Assembly: GCA_019671005.1 (NCBI GenBank)
Contig: CM033738.1
Coordinates: forward strand, 17,076,202 to 17,140,201
Source: Hibiscus mutabilis
Lineage: Eukaryota > Streptophyta > Magnoliopsida > Malvales > Malvaceae
Reading direction: 5' to 3'
Length of the DNA stretch: 64,000 nt
The notes beneath the pieces are model-generated. The model had not been told where the DNA came from and searched no databases. It saw only the letters and a list, made by a program, of their open reading frames with translations. Numbering within the stretch: position 1 is the stretch's first letter; every line of letters starts with the position of its first letter. A program made the translations under genes and the position numbers. Below, in pieces: positions 48,722-61,859 of this stretch.

Positions 48722-50405
48722 TGATGTAGGAGTGGTGAGCGAAACAAGCAATCTTGTAGGTTGATCCGCTACACAGTTCTGATTGCATAGACATACAATC
48801 ACAAAAGGGATCAAGCTATTCTTGACCAATGACAATCTCAAATCAAAGGCTAGCTTACTGATGATCTTTGTATGAGCACTAAACGATCACAAAAGTATAC
48901 ATATAACGTGCCATAAGACAGGGAAAACATGCCACTAATGTAGGGAAAAACACAGAAAGATGTGCAAAAAAATAAGAAAACAAAAAAGAGATTTTTATTA
49001 AGAAAATATGACAAAGAGAAAGAAAAAAAACAACAATGAAATGAAAGAAAAAGAAATATGAGTTATCAACGATCAGCGATCAATACAAGACTGATGCTGC
49101 CGTCAACCAAACATAGTTTTTGTATTTAGATTTATTCTCTTTGATTGTATTTCCTTCTTTTGGCTAGGCTTCTATATATATATGTTACATTCTCTTGTAC
49201 AAAACACACAATATAATAGTAATTCCATTTCATGGTATAAGAGCCTTATTCTTAGAAATATTTTTCCTGATTCTGTTATTTTCTCTATGTATGGTTCATG
49301 CTCTGGGCTCTTTGATATGGACAAATATGAATTTTTCGTCCTATCAGTACTATTTTGGATGACTCTAATTACACTCTTTGGTCTCCACGATTGAAAAGGT
49401 TTTTGATTGAGCGCAAACTCTAGCGTATTATTACTGGTGATATTGTCAAACCAGCCTGCAATACTAATGAAAATAATCCCGAATATGCTGCACGTCTTGA
49501 GGATTAGGATAGTAAAAATCATCAGATAATTACTTGGTTTTGTAACACCTCTATTTAATCCATTCATATTCAGTTTTCTCTATCAGGAGCTGTTCTTGCC
49601 ATCACTCGACCATACTTTCCATCTGGCTTATCCTTCAGTAAGAACTATCGTAACATTGGCATATTTTTGTTAATTTTCTTACTATTAAATGTAGATACTG
49701 TCATGGGCATGTTCATATTTTGAAAAATTGTTCAACTCGACCACCTCATCCTAAGAAAGCTTCGACAAAGCCTAAGTCTTTCTCTAAGTCCGATTCTTCC
49801 TTTATTGTTGTTGATGTTCCCTCTAACGAGTCTTCTTCTTCTACTCTCACTATTAGTGATCTATAAGATCTTCTCAAATAGGTGATATCCTCTACTTCTT
49901 CATCTTCTATAGCCTTAATTGTCATTTTAGGTAATTTTTGGTTCTTTGACTCAGCTTGTTGTAATCATATGACTTCTCAAAATTCTGTCTTTTCTAATAA
50001 ATCTTCTACTCATTCTCTTCCTTCCATTAAACTGCCGATGGTAGTTGTGTGCCCATTACCCATATTGAAACAATTGCTACCTCTAACCTTAGTCTTCTTG
50101 ATACTTATTTCATTCCTATTTTAGCCTTAAACTTAGTCTCTATTGGTCAACTGTATGATCTTGCTCTTATTGTTCTTTTCTCTACTCATGAATCCCAGGT
50201 TCAGGATTCTCAAATGGGACAGATTCTTGAAACAGGGCGCAAGGTGGGCAGATTACTTGAGCTCACTTTTCTTCTACTTTCTCTACTTAAACGAATTTTT
50301 GCTTTTGTTATCATTCTTTTGACATATCAGTGGCACCTCCATCTTGGCCATGTATCTACTAATAAACTTCGATCTTTGGCTACTAATGGATCATTAGGGC
50401 TTTCT
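48722..50405 (+). mobile_element. Ty1/copia 5' part, copy 2, cut by a chromovirus
   Basis: LTR 48722-49232 (511 bp), primer-binding site TGGTATAAGAGCC (49233-49245), gag, protease and the start of the pre-integrase region. The outer chromovirus LTR begins at 50406. The 3' part should continue beyond the window. This copy extends past the duplication end at 49725, so it is the original and the one at 42712 is the truncated duplicate. Confidence 0.85.
49300..50405 (+). pseudogene. gag-pol: copia gag-protease-pre-integrase, broken
   Basis: Across frames: gag block DDSNYTLWSPRLKRFLIE and NHQIITWFCNTSI; zinc-knuckle remnant CHGHVHILKNCSTRPPHPKK near 49700-49760; aspartic protease FFDSACCNHMTS (49882-50124), where the DSA triad is close to the usual DSG; then LNLVSIGQLYDL, VQDSQMGQILETGRKVGRL and the pre-integrase motif WHLHLGHVSTNKLRSLATNG (50049-50405). 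Part of gag between the two blocks is deleted. Stops near 49430, 49550 and 49865 and two frame changes exclude expression. Confidence 0.85.
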
Positions 50406-50767
50406 TGTAACACCCTTACCAGTATTTATTATCCAATACTAGTATAGTGTGTCACATAATGATTAACCGCATTTTATGATACTCAATTTAGTTAAAACGA
50501 CAATTTTCAAATTTACTAGTTTATCGCGTAAAAACCAATTACTAATTTTTTTAAACCATCAAATTAATTTCGTTTTCAGGCAGCAATTTGGCAGTTTATA
50601 ACTACACTCTATAATAGATAAAACTACCTAAAAACTGCCTAAAATAAAAATCATTTCGATTACTCTAAAAATCCATTTTTATAAAACTACCCTATTTTTA
50701 CCACTAGTAATTTCTTCAAAATAGTAACAAATTTAATAAATACGCAACATTATAAAGTAACCACTTA

Positions 50768-53700
50768 TGTAATACCCCTTTCCTGTATTCATAGCTGAAT
50801 ACGAGTCAGAGACATCACAAAATATTTGTAAAACCCTCTACATTTGTAACTCAGTAAAAAATTTGATTCTTCTAAAAATATTACAATATATTTAGTTTCT
50901 ATTTACAAATGTAGTTAATCGCATATAGTTTAAACATAATATTTTAATCTTCAAATCGAGTTTAATTTCAGGCAGCAACTTATTAATTTAATTTGACTTT
51001 ATATAATTAATGAAACTGTCTAAAAACTACCTGACTTAAAATTCATCCAGATACCACATAAAATACAAATTCTATCAGAGCAGGCATATCATTTTAATAA
51101 ACATGCCAACTAGTAAATATCAAACAGTGTCAAAAGATATCTTACTGATATCATGTACCTGTTATTGATTGATGATGTCTGTTTATGCTTCTTACTCCAA
51201 CCATTTCTTCTTTCCTACGTGTAAAATAGTTACACGCTAAGTATTTACTTAGTGAGGCAATAATTCGAATTCAAGTGCAATTTTCATAATATCAATATTA
51301 ATGATTAACAATGCATATGATCACCTTACCATTATATGCTCGTTAACATAAATAAATATGTATATCAAAATGATAAGATTAGATCTACCAATACCGTTGT
51401 CATTCCATCTGTAAGCTTTCAATGCTTACCAATACCTTTTTCCCATTTCTATCTGCAAGCTTTCAAGCTTATCTTCCTGTTTCTTTTTTATTTTTTTTAA
51501 TTTATTTAGCTCAAGGTATCGAATTAAGAGATTATATGTACACGAGTCATCCCCTCATACCCAACCTTTCTTGAGTATGTGTATTATTTGCACTCTAACT
51601 GGAGTGCTTAGCACCGAAGTGCTTCTGTATACTTACCGGAGTATACAATATATCCCTCATTGAGTTTTTATGAAATTACACCGAAGTGTTTAGCACTCGT
51701 AGTAAGTCTTATACTCAAACCATGCATGAGTATACTCCTCAATGAGTATTTATAATATTTGCACTTTACCTGAAGTGCTTAGAATATTTATACAACTGTT
51801 TATGACCCTATGGATATTCAACTATACCATCGAACCTCTATATCATACATTGGGCTTTATTTCATCATTTAAGTCATCAATGGCAACATATATCAATGTC
51901 TATCAACATTTAATAGTTCATAGCCGAAATAACATTCATATTATACAATCATCAATAACTAGTCATCAATGCATTTATTTTCAACCTTTGACATATTTAA
52001 AATATGTCAAATATATGATCAATGACATAAATATCATGACAATATATAAACCAGGTAGACTCATCGCTAGTCCTACCGGTGATGTATGAAACATCCATGT
52101 ATAATGTTAAGTATGCATTGCACTCACTTGGGCCATTTATTAGTATGCCTCACTAAGTCCTCTTTGATCCTTTCCTTCATTGTACCTCGAACCTCCCTTG
52201 ATTCGAACTTAACTTCATAATTCAAATAAGTAAAATATTTGTTAGATCCCAATCTAACAATAACATAGACATATTGTCCAAAATAATCATTCGAATACAA
52301 AATCTCCAGACATTTTCCTTTCTTCCTTGTATTGTTCAAAAATTCATTATGGTCCTTAGTGACCACTTTGAACTTCCATTAACCTCTTTCAAGCTTACTA
52401 AAATCAATTCTTATTTTTGGCAGTTTGCAATACCTTGGAAGAAATATTTCTATAAAATAATCTATAACTCAGAATTCGACTCTGTTTGTTCTGAAAGAAA
52501 TTCGTTAAGCTTTTCAACCATATAAATTAATAGCCCAAATTCAAATTTTACGATTTATGGCGAATTTTCAAAGTCAGTTACAGTGCTGAAATTCGGAATA
52601 GACTGGTGTTCTGTTTTCTGACCTTTCGTCACTTAAAATTCATATCTTTTGACTCGGAACTCGAAATTAGATTCCGTTTGTTGGAAACAAAACTAGATGA
52701 ACAAATCTTTACATCAATATAAAATTCACTATCTAACCCTTTTTTGTAGAATTTATGGTGAATTTGCAAAGTTACTGCCATAAACCAGTTTTTCTACACA
52801 GCTTCTATAAACAACTTCAACTTTTATACTAACTTATCCTTACTTCTCTACTTTTCAATTTAGTCCAATTACTTTCTTTAACCCACCATCTTATGACCTT
52901 CTTCATCAAATAATTATTTACAATAATTCTCCTTCTTTACCGAAATAGTCACTAAAATGCAAAGAAAAGGATTCCAGCTTCTTAACTTTGCAAATTAGTC
53001 CTCAATTCAATATTACTACCTTAATTCCATCATTACAACTAAAAATCAGATTTATCCCCCATACAAAACTTTAATTTCGATTTGGTCACTTAACTTTGAC
53101 AAATTGTCAAAATGGTCACTAATTCAATCCAACATCAATTTAGCACTCTAACTTTATTTTCTTGTCACTAACATCATTAATAACATAAATACACTCCAAA
53201 TTCTAAAAATTTAGATTTGGTCCTTCAACTTTTCAATTTGCCGAAATGGTCCCTACACAATTTAACTTGGGGTTTTGCTTCCAAACAACAATTCAAGCTT
53301 ACTAGATCATTATTTCAACATCAAAAACCCTAAATTAAACTTGAATCTATAAACCCTAATAATCTTCATAAAAATAAAAACATGTAAAACTTAAATCCCA
53401 ACTCAATATCATGATTCTAACATCATACTATCTTAATTCTAACTTGAATTTAATCATGGAATCATAAAATCTCAAAACCCCCCAATTTGATTCATAACTC
53501 TAATTTCTTTCTCATGAAAATTCTCATCAATCAAGCATGTATTCCATGAATTATTGATATCAAATGATAGAGCTTGAAGAGTAGAACAACTTTGTAGTTG
53601 AAGAGATTACCTGAAAACCGAGTTTCGAGGCTTAAATCAAGATTGGAAAATTTTCTTATTCTTTCCCCTCTTTCTCCACGTTTCAAGGCTAGAAAAGATG

Positions 53701-54703
53701 AACATTTTTTTTCATCTTTTCACCATTATTTTAAACATATATCTATTAAATGAATATTAAATTCATTTAATAGTGAAATTACAATTTTGCCCTTTTTATC
53801 CAATGGTTGAGATTGATTTTATCATCAATCAAGGTCCAATATTTAATCTTCCATTTCCTTTTTTCAAAATTGCCCTTATAACTTTTTAAATATTTCAAAA
53901 TTGCCATTGAGGCCAAATGACCAATTTGCCCTCCAATTAGTCTTTATTTACTAGTTTGTTTCCAAATTGTCATTCTATTAAAATCTAACTAAATCTAGTT
54001 GGAATTCAATCAACCATAATAAAATATTCATAAAATAACATCTTATGACTTTTCCATAGCTTTTGGACCAGTCTCTAAAATTTCCATTCGATCCAATATA
54101 CCGATAAATAATCCTTTACTCATAAATAAACTGTAGGATTCATCTTGAATCAAACTAAAAATATCTCAAACACTTGGAAATGACTTTTATAACCTTTCTC
54201 TATCATATGGCAAAACTTCAAAATTTTCTAGTTCGATCTGGGTATCCGAATTCCACTTAAACTTTAACTACGTTTTTCCCAATAATCGAAATATCAGATC
54301 GAACCAAAATCTTCACATTCGATCCACACCCTTAGGTGATCTATTTATATATGAAATAAAAACCCTTAAATTTTAGGAAATTACAACTTTAGTCTCCAAA
54401 CTTTTCCAAAGTTTATACTTTAGCCATAAAATTTTCAGAATTTACATTTTGGACACTAACATTTTAAACTTCAATTCCCATTCCAATTTTCCTTGAAATT
54501 CAACCAAACTTTAATAATACCTTATTCAATTCACTATCTATCACATGATACCTTTAAACCTTAGAAATTTCTTTCCCAAAACCCATAATTAAAGAAATCC
54601 TAACTTTTGCATTTTTGTCATTTTAGTCACTAAGTTAGCTTTTAAGCTATTATCTTAGTACTAAATGACCCTTAATCAACTTAGTAAATTTTAGGGTATT
54701 ACA
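50768..54703 (-). repeat. 3' LTR of the 10.9-kb chromovirus
   Basis: 3936 bp. Contains the hairpin at 51237-51252, CCGAAGTGCTTAGCAC-type repeats (51590-51780) and a TATA box at 51747-51754. It has a 35-bp segment near 51085-51118 that the 5' LTR lacks. Confidence 0.95.
51237..51252. other. perfect LTR hairpin, 7-bp stem
   Basis: CTAAGTATTTACTTAG, about 470 bp from the U5 end, inside the conserved block ending AGTGAGGCAAT. Confidence 0.8.
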
Positions 54704-54717
54704 ATTCTCTCCCCTTA
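54704..54717 (-). other. polypurine tract of the 10.9-kb element
   Basis: Minus-strand CTTAAGGGGAGAGAAT directly before the 3' LTR, preceded by codons for FEDE-like gypsy C-terminal residues (GAGGACGAATTTTC). Confidence 0.85.
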
Positions 54718-57709
54718 AGAAAATTCGTCCTCGAATTTTCAATACGTACTTGGTTCCAAAAGGTGAGGAAACTATTTTCTTATATTTTCTTCTTATTTCT
54801 CTCAAGTCATTTCTTTAACCTTGTGATTTTTTTCAAAGAACTTTAACAAACGGGATTGTCTTGTTTTCTTAGTTCTTTGACTCCATGTGCTAGGATCTTT
54901 ACCAATTCTTTTTCATAGCTTAAATCCGGCTGAATCTCTATTTTCTCCAGAGTAACAACATGTGAGGGGTCTAATCAATATTTCCTAAGCATCTATACTT
55001 TATGAATCTTGTCCATTTCCAAATATAAACATAGCTATTAAGCTTAACTATCATACTAACTCCTTTCCCGATTTCTTATAGCCCAATAAATCTTAAACTT
55101 AACTTTCTTTTTGTCTAAACCATAACACCTTCTTCCAGGGTGAAACTTTTAAGGAATACTTTATCCTTAACTTCATATTAAATATCTTTTCTTTCAGGAT
55201 CAACATATAGTTTCCATCATCGAGATAGAAATTCTTCCTTGATAATACAAATATCTATCAAACCTAACTTCCAAGTTTTTAGTTTCACTCTTTTCCACTT
55301 GTTTGAACCTTGACAACATTTCTTATCCTTTCTTTAAAGATAGCTTATTTAACCTAATATGGTAAATTTTATTCTTAACTTGACAATCAAAACACCATAT
55401 TCTTTTAATGCAAATCTTGCATTCATAGCTCTTAAGACAACAACTTTCTTTTGACTATGAGCGTCAGGTACCACATTAACTTTTTCTGAATGATAATCAA
55501 TGACCACATCATAATCTTTAAGAAGCTCGATCCAACTTCTTTGCCTCAAGTTCAACTCTTCTTTAGTAAGCATATACTTTAAAATTTTATAACCTATATA
55601 AATATAGCATCGTTCACTGTATAAATAATGATGCCATATCTGTAAAGTAAATATAGCCATTGCCAGCTCCAAATCCTAAGTAAGATAATTTTCCTCATAT
55701 ATCATAAGTTGTCTCAAGCATAGACCATTACTTTTCATTCTGGTTGTATTGGTACCGTGGCTTCTATTAAGATCTTCCTTAATGTCTCAAACTTTTCTTT
55801 TCATTTATCTTTTCAACTGAATGGCATGTCTTTCCTCAATAGCTTGGTCAATGAGGAGGCAATCATCAAAAAAATTCTGAACCTCTAAAACGTTCTTCAG
55901 AGGTTTCCATTCAACTATAGTTTGTGCTTTCTTGGGATATACTCTTATCCCCTCTGCCAAATCCACATAATTAATAAAACAGCTTTTGACAACCAAGTTC
56001 ACACTTTAACAAATTAGCATATAGCTTCTTTTCTCGAACGGTCTGAAGAACAATGCAAAATGAGCATATTGTTCTTCCTTTTTCTTCGAATAGACCAAAA
56101 TATCCTCAATGAACTCTACCAAAAATTGGTCTAAGAAAAAAACTAGAATACTTGGTTAATTAGGCTTATAAATACCGTAGGCATCATCACGAACTCATAG
56201 TATTCATACCGAGTCTGAGAAGCTGTCTTTAGAGTTTATTCTTCCTTGATCTTTAGCTGATAATATTTCGATTGAAGGTCTATTTTGGAAAACATAGTTG
56301 TGCTTTTTTTAACTGATCAAAATATCACCAGTCTTCAGAAGAAGATATTTATTCTTTACTCTAACCTTATTTAGCTGACAGAAATCTATACTTAATCACA
56401 TAGATCAATCTTTCTTTTTCACAAATACGCTAGTGCACCCCAAGGTGGCACACTAGGCTTTATAAAACCTCGACCTAACATTCATTGTAATTGTACCTTT
56501 AAATCTTGAAGTTCGGTCAAAGCCATTTTACACAGGGCCATTAATTTAGGATCAATGCCTGGTATCATCTTTATTTTGAATTTCACCTCTCAATCTAGAG
56601 GTAATTCTGAGTAACCCATCTGGGAATACATTCGGATATTTTTGGACATTCGGGTTATTTTCCAATTTAACTTCAACAGCTCGAGTATCCACTACATTTG
56701 CTAAGAAAACTTAACAACCTTATAACAACAATTTCTTTAATAAAACAACTGAAATTACATTGGAAAAGGGATTTACCTTTTATCAACTATTACTATTTTT
56801 GTACCTTCCGTGTTTTTTTAATACTAATCGCTTTATGCGACAATTCATCATAACTTGATAGGAAGGTAACCAATTCATGCCCACCATCATCTTAAACTCC
56901 TCGAAAGATAATTCCATTAAATTTATCAGGAACTCTATTTCTTATACTTTATCGAGCAATTCCAATGTTCAACTCGCCCTTACATTACAACCCAACAAAT
57001 TTATGACCGCTATATTACTTGAAATGGGTTCTAAAAGGATATCTCATTCACTATTCAACTTTGTACTTATATACGAATGTGAAAAGCTAGGACCCATCAA
57101 CATCAATACAGGTTTATACAAAAAGATGAGATGTACCTTTTATGATTTTTGAATCCTTCCAATCTTTATTAGTCCTGATGTTATAAACTCTGACTGATAT
57201 GTGCAATCCTAGCTGCGTAGCAATTTCAAATGTTTCCCTAGCTTTAACTTAACATCGGAGTAGCAATACAACTCCATCCAATTTCTCAGTATCCAAACAG
57301 TGGAATCCGTCCAGTGCAATCCTTAGGTTATTTAGTTATAAATCACCAATCACTGGACCTTAATCTGGTTTTCCTTTCAATTCAGGTGTTCCCGAACTTT
57401 TTAATTCCTTAACCAGCACAGGCACTCTTTGTTGTACCAGTGCCTCTTTCTTGTTCCGATTTGTCCGAAGGGTTATCATTAACCTTATTGTTACTACTCT
57501 TGATTCCTTCCAAAGCTTCCAATTTATCAGTTCATCACGCTTTATTGACTCAAATATTTCTTATAATTCCTCCTAATTTACATTAGCAAGGAGCGACATC
57601 AATCAGATCATAAAAACATTATATCAGTAATATTGATATCCTAGTGGCATGTATACTCTTTTTAACATAAAACCACTTCCATTTAGGCCGAGAATCGACT
57701 AAACCTGCA
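54718..57709 (-). pseudogene. pol: chromovirus gag-pol remnant, integrase core deleted
   Basis: Sense order: weak gag remnant (57200-57700); protease FDSGSSHSYIS near 57060-57100; RT from KMALTELQDLKVQLQ and GFIKPSVPPWGA (about 56450) through SKIDLQSKYYQLKI to EFIEDILVYSK (about 56090), where the catalytic FIDD reads FIED; then AEGIRVYPKKAQTIVEWKP (55805-56002). RNase H WHHYLYSERCYIY, LKYMLTKEELNLRQRSWIEL and YDVVIDYHSEKVNVV (55349-55672) is nearly open. The integrase catalytic core is missing; only C-terminal pieces (VKDKVFLKS, FIGL, SDPSHVV) remain at about 54850-55220. Many stops. Unable to make RT or integrase. Confidence 0.85.
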
Positions 57710-57721
57710 GCTCTGATACCA
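57710..57721 (-). other. primer-binding site, initiator-Met tRNA type
   Basis: Minus-strand TGGTATCAGAGC, continuing TGCAG, 5 bp from the 5' LTR at 57727. Confidence 0.9.
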
Positions 57722-58163
57722 ATAAATGTAATACTCCTTTCCCGTATTCATAGCTGAATACGAGTCAGAGATATCACAAAACATTTGTAAAACCCTCTAC
57801 ATTTCTAACTCGGTAAAAAATTTGATTCTTCTAAAAATATTACAATATATTTAGTTTCTATTTACAAAAGTAGTTAATCGCGTATAGTTTAAACATAATA
57901 TTTTAATCTTCAAATCGAGTTTAATTTCAGGAAGCAACTTATTAATTTAATTTGACTTTATATAATTAATGAAACTGTCTAAAAACTGTCTGACTTAAAA
58001 TTCATCCAGATACCACATAAAATACAAATTCTATCAGAGCAAATATCAAACAATGTCAAAAGATATCTTACTGATACTGATGTATCTGTTATTGATTGAT
58101 GATGTCCGTTTCTGCTTCTTACTCCAACCATTTCTTCTTTCCTACGTGTAAAACAGTTACACG

Positions 58164-58179
58164 TTAAGTATTTACTTAG
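58164..58179. other. LTR hairpin, 5' LTR copy
   Basis: TTAAGTATTTACTTAG: the end C-G pair of the 3' LTR copy is now T-G. It lies about 440 bp from the U5 end and about 470 nt downstream of the start site expected from the TATA box. Confidence 0.75.
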
Positions 58180-58674
58180 TGAGGTAATAATTCGAATTCA
58201 AGTGCAATTGTCATAATATCAATATTAATGATTAACAATGCATATGATCACCTTACCATTATATGCTCGTTACATAAATAAATATGTATATCGAAGTGAT
58301 AAGATTAGAACTTACCAATACCGTTACCATTCCATCCGTAAGCTTTCAATGCTTACCAATACCTTTTTCCCATTTCTATCTACAAGCTTTCAAGCTTATC
58401 TTCCTGTTTCTTTTTTATTCTTTTTAATTTATTTGGCCCAAGGTATTGAATTAAGAGATTCTATGTACACGAGTCATCCCCCCATACCCAACCTTTCTTA
58501 AGTATGTGTATTATTTGCACTCTACCGGGAGTGCTTAGCACCGAAATGCTTCTATATACTTACCGGAGTATACAGTATATCCCTCATTGAGTTTTTATGA
58601 AATTACACCGAAGTGTTTAGCACCCGTAGTAAGTTCGTATACTCAAACCATGCACGAGTATACTCCTCAATGAG

Positions 58675-58682
58675 TATTTATA
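58675..58682 (-). promoter_or_regulatory. TATA box of the 10.9-kb chromovirus 5' LTR
   Basis: Minus-strand ATTATAAATACTC, identical in the 3' LTR (51747-51754). It would give a leader of about 0.9 kb before the primer-binding site. Confidence 0.5.
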
Positions 58683-61600
58683 ATATTTGCACTTTACCTG
58701 AAGTGCTTAGAATATTTATACAGTTGTTTATGACCCTATGCATATCCAACTATACCATCGAACCTCTATATCCTACATTGGGCTTTATTTCATCATTTAA
58801 GTCATCAATGGCAACATATATCAATATATATCAACATTTAACAGTTCATAGCCGAAATAACATTCATATTATACCATCATCAATAACTAGTGACCAATGC
58901 ATTTATTTTCAACCTTTGGCATATTTAAAATATGTCAAATATATGATCAATGACATAAATATCATGACAATATATAAACCAGGTAGACTCATCGCAAGTC
59001 CTACCGGTGATGTATGAAACATCCATGTATAATCTTATGTATGCATTGCACTCACCTAAGCCATTTATTAGTATGCCTCACTAAGTCCTCTTTGATCCTT
59101 TCCTTCATTGTAGCTCGAACCTCCCTTGATTCGAGCTTAACTTCATAATTCAAATAGGTAAAATATTTGTTAGATCTCAATCTAACAATATCTTAGACAT
59201 ATTGTCCAAAAGAATCATTCGAATACAAAATATCCAAACATTTTCCTTTCTTCCTTGTATTGTTCAAAAATTCATTATGGTCCTTAGTGACCACTTTGAA
59301 CTTCCATTAACCTCTTTCAAGCTTACTAATCAACCATAGATACAAAGTGTATCAATTCTCATTTTCTGGCAGATGGCAGTACCTTCGAAGAAATATTTCT
59401 ATAAAATAATCTATAACTCAAAATTCGACTCCGTTTGTTCTGAAAGAAACTAGATTCGATAAGCTTTTCAACCATATAAATTAATAGCCCAAATTCAACT
59501 TGTACGATTTATGGAGAATTTTCAAAGTCAGTTACAATGCTGAAATTCGGAACAGACTGGTGTTCTGTTTTCTGACCTTTCGTCACTTAAAAATTCATAT
59601 CTTTTGACTCGGAACTCGAAATCAGATTCCGTTTTTTGGACACGATACTAGACGAACAAATCTTTACATTAGTATAAAATTCACTATCTAAACGTTTTGT
59701 AGAATTTATGGTGAATTTTCAAAGTTACTGCCATAAACCAGTTTTTCTACGCAGCTTCCATAAATATCTTCAACTTTTATACTAACTTCTCCTTACTTCT
59801 CTACTTTTCAATTTAGTCCAATTACTTGCTTTAACCCACCATTTTATGACTTTCTTCATCAAATAATTATACAAAATAATTCTCCTTAATTTTCCTTCTT
59901 TATCAAAATATTCACTAAAATGCAAAGATAAGGATTCCAGCTTCTTAACTTTGCAAATTAGTCCTTAATTCAACATTACTACCTTAATTCTATCATTACA
60001 ATTAAAACCATATTTACCCCCATACAAAACTTCAATTTCGATTTGGTCACTTAACTTTGACAAATTGTCAAAATGGTCACTAATTCAATTCAACATCAAT
60101 TCTGCATTCTAACTTTATTTTCTTGTCTGTAACATCATTAATAACATAAATACACTCCAAATTCTAAAAACTCAGATTTGGTCCTTTAACTTTTCAATTT
60201 GCCGAAATGGTCCCTACACAATTTAACTTAGGGTTTTGCTTCCAAACAACAATTCAAGCTTACTAGATCATTATTTCAACATCAGAAACCCTAAATTAAA
60301 CTTGAATCCATAAACCCTAATTGTCTTCATAAAAATCAAAACATGTAAAACTTAAATCCCAACTCAATATCATGATTTTAACATCATACTAGCTTAATTC
60401 TAACTTGAATTCAATCATGGAATCATAAAATCTCAAAAGCCCCAATTTGATCCATAACCCTAATTTCTTTCTCATGAAAATTATCATCAACCAAGCATGT
60501 ATTCCATGAATTATTGATATCAAAAGATAGAGTTGAAGAGTAGAACAACTTTGTAGTTGAAGAGATTACCTAAAAACCGAGTTTCAGGGCTTAAATCGAG
60601 CTTGGAAAATTTTCTTCTTCTTTTCCCTCTTTCTCCACGCTTCAAGGCTGGAAAAGATGAACATTTTCCATTATTTTAAACATATATCTATTAAATGAAT
60701 ATTAAATTCATTTAATAGTGAAATTACAATTTTGCCTTTTTTATCGAATGGTTGAGATTGATTTTATCATCAATCAAGGGCCAAGATTTAATCTTCCATT
60801 TCCTCTTTTCAAAATTGCCCTTATAACTTTTTAAATATTTCAAAATTGTCATTGGGGCCAAATGACCAATTTGCCCTCCAACTAGTCTTTATTAACTAGT
60901 TTGTTTCCAAATTGCCATTCCATTAAAATCTAACTAAATCTAGTTAGAATTCAACCAACCATAATAAAATATTCATAAAATAACATTTTATGACTTTTCC
61001 ATAGCTTTCGGATCAGTCTCCAAAATTTCCATTTGATCCAATATACCGATAAATAATCCTTTACTCAGAAATAAACTGTAGGATTCATCTTGAATCAAAC
61101 AAAAAATATTCCCAACACTTGGAAATGAATTTTATGACCTTTATCTATCATATGGAAAAACTTCAAAATTTTCCAGTTCGATCCTGGTATCCGAATTCCA
61201 CTTAAACTTTAACTGCGATTTTCCCAATAATTGAAATATCAGATCGAACCAAATCTTCACATTCGATCCACATCCTTAGGTGATCTATTTATTTATTAAA
61301 TAAAAACCCTTAACTTTTGGAAATTACAACTTTAGTCCCCAAACTTTTCCAATGTTTATACTTTAGCCATAAAATTTTCAGAATTTACATTTTGGTCACT
61401 AACATTTTAAACTTCAATTCCCATTCCAATTTTCCTTGAAATTCAACCAAAATTTAAGAATACCTTATTCAATTCACTATCTATCACATGATACCTTTAA
61501 GCCTTAGAAATTTCTTTCCCAAAACCCATAATTAAAGAAATCCTAACTTTTGCATTTTTTCATTTTAGTCACTAGGTTAGCTTTTAAGCTATTATCTTAG

Positions 61601-61843
61601 TACTAAATGACCCTTAATCAACTTAGTAAATTTTAGGGTATTACAACTTATCTAGATATTTATGATACAAACCATATCTAGACTAGATTAACTGGGCTAC
61701 TATTAATTTATACATGCCAACTAGAAAATATCAAAATACAATAAGATTGTAATTACCGATATTGTATACTGAATTCCTTTACTAGGGTGCTTTACTCCTT
61801 ACTCCTGCTCGGGATTACTACCTACGCGTGAAAACCATCCACG

Positions 61844-61859
61844 CTAAGTATATACTTAG
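61844..61859. other. perfect 16-bp palindrome in the outer chromovirus LTR
   Basis: CTAAGTATATACTTAG, followed by TAAGGCAG. Equivalent in place to the hairpins of the other chromovirus LTRs. Confidence 0.8.

Larger units (their letters stand above)
43752..49725. repeat. tandem duplication, copy 2
   Basis: 5974 bp in direct orientation to 28613-43757. It starts at TTGAAA (43752-43757) inside LINE ORF1, and the matching copia sequence reaches TTGAAA at 49720-49725. It carries about 490 bp (48230-48721) lacking in copy 1, and lacks the 9.6-kb insertion. Confidence 0.9.
50768..61645 (-). mobile_element. 10.9-kb Ty3/gypsy chromovirus with 3.9-kb LTRs
   Basis: Perfect TSD ACTTA at 50763-50767 and 61646-61650. 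3' LTR 50768-54703 and 5' LTR 57727-61645, with a 3.0-kb interior. Primer-binding site (iMet) and polypurine tract are in place. LTRs make up 72% of the element. The interior has lost the integrase core and most of gag, so it is not autonomous. The first 97 bp of the LTRs differ at about six sites. Its RNase H block resembles the Tekay-type chromovirus lineage. Confidence 0.95.
57727..61645 (-). repeat. 5' LTR of the 10.9-kb chromovirus
   Basis: 3919 bp. Near-copy of 50768-54703, with a 35-bp deletion at about 58040 and a 25-bp extra segment near 59325-59350. Promoter and hairpin are present. Confidence 0.95.
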
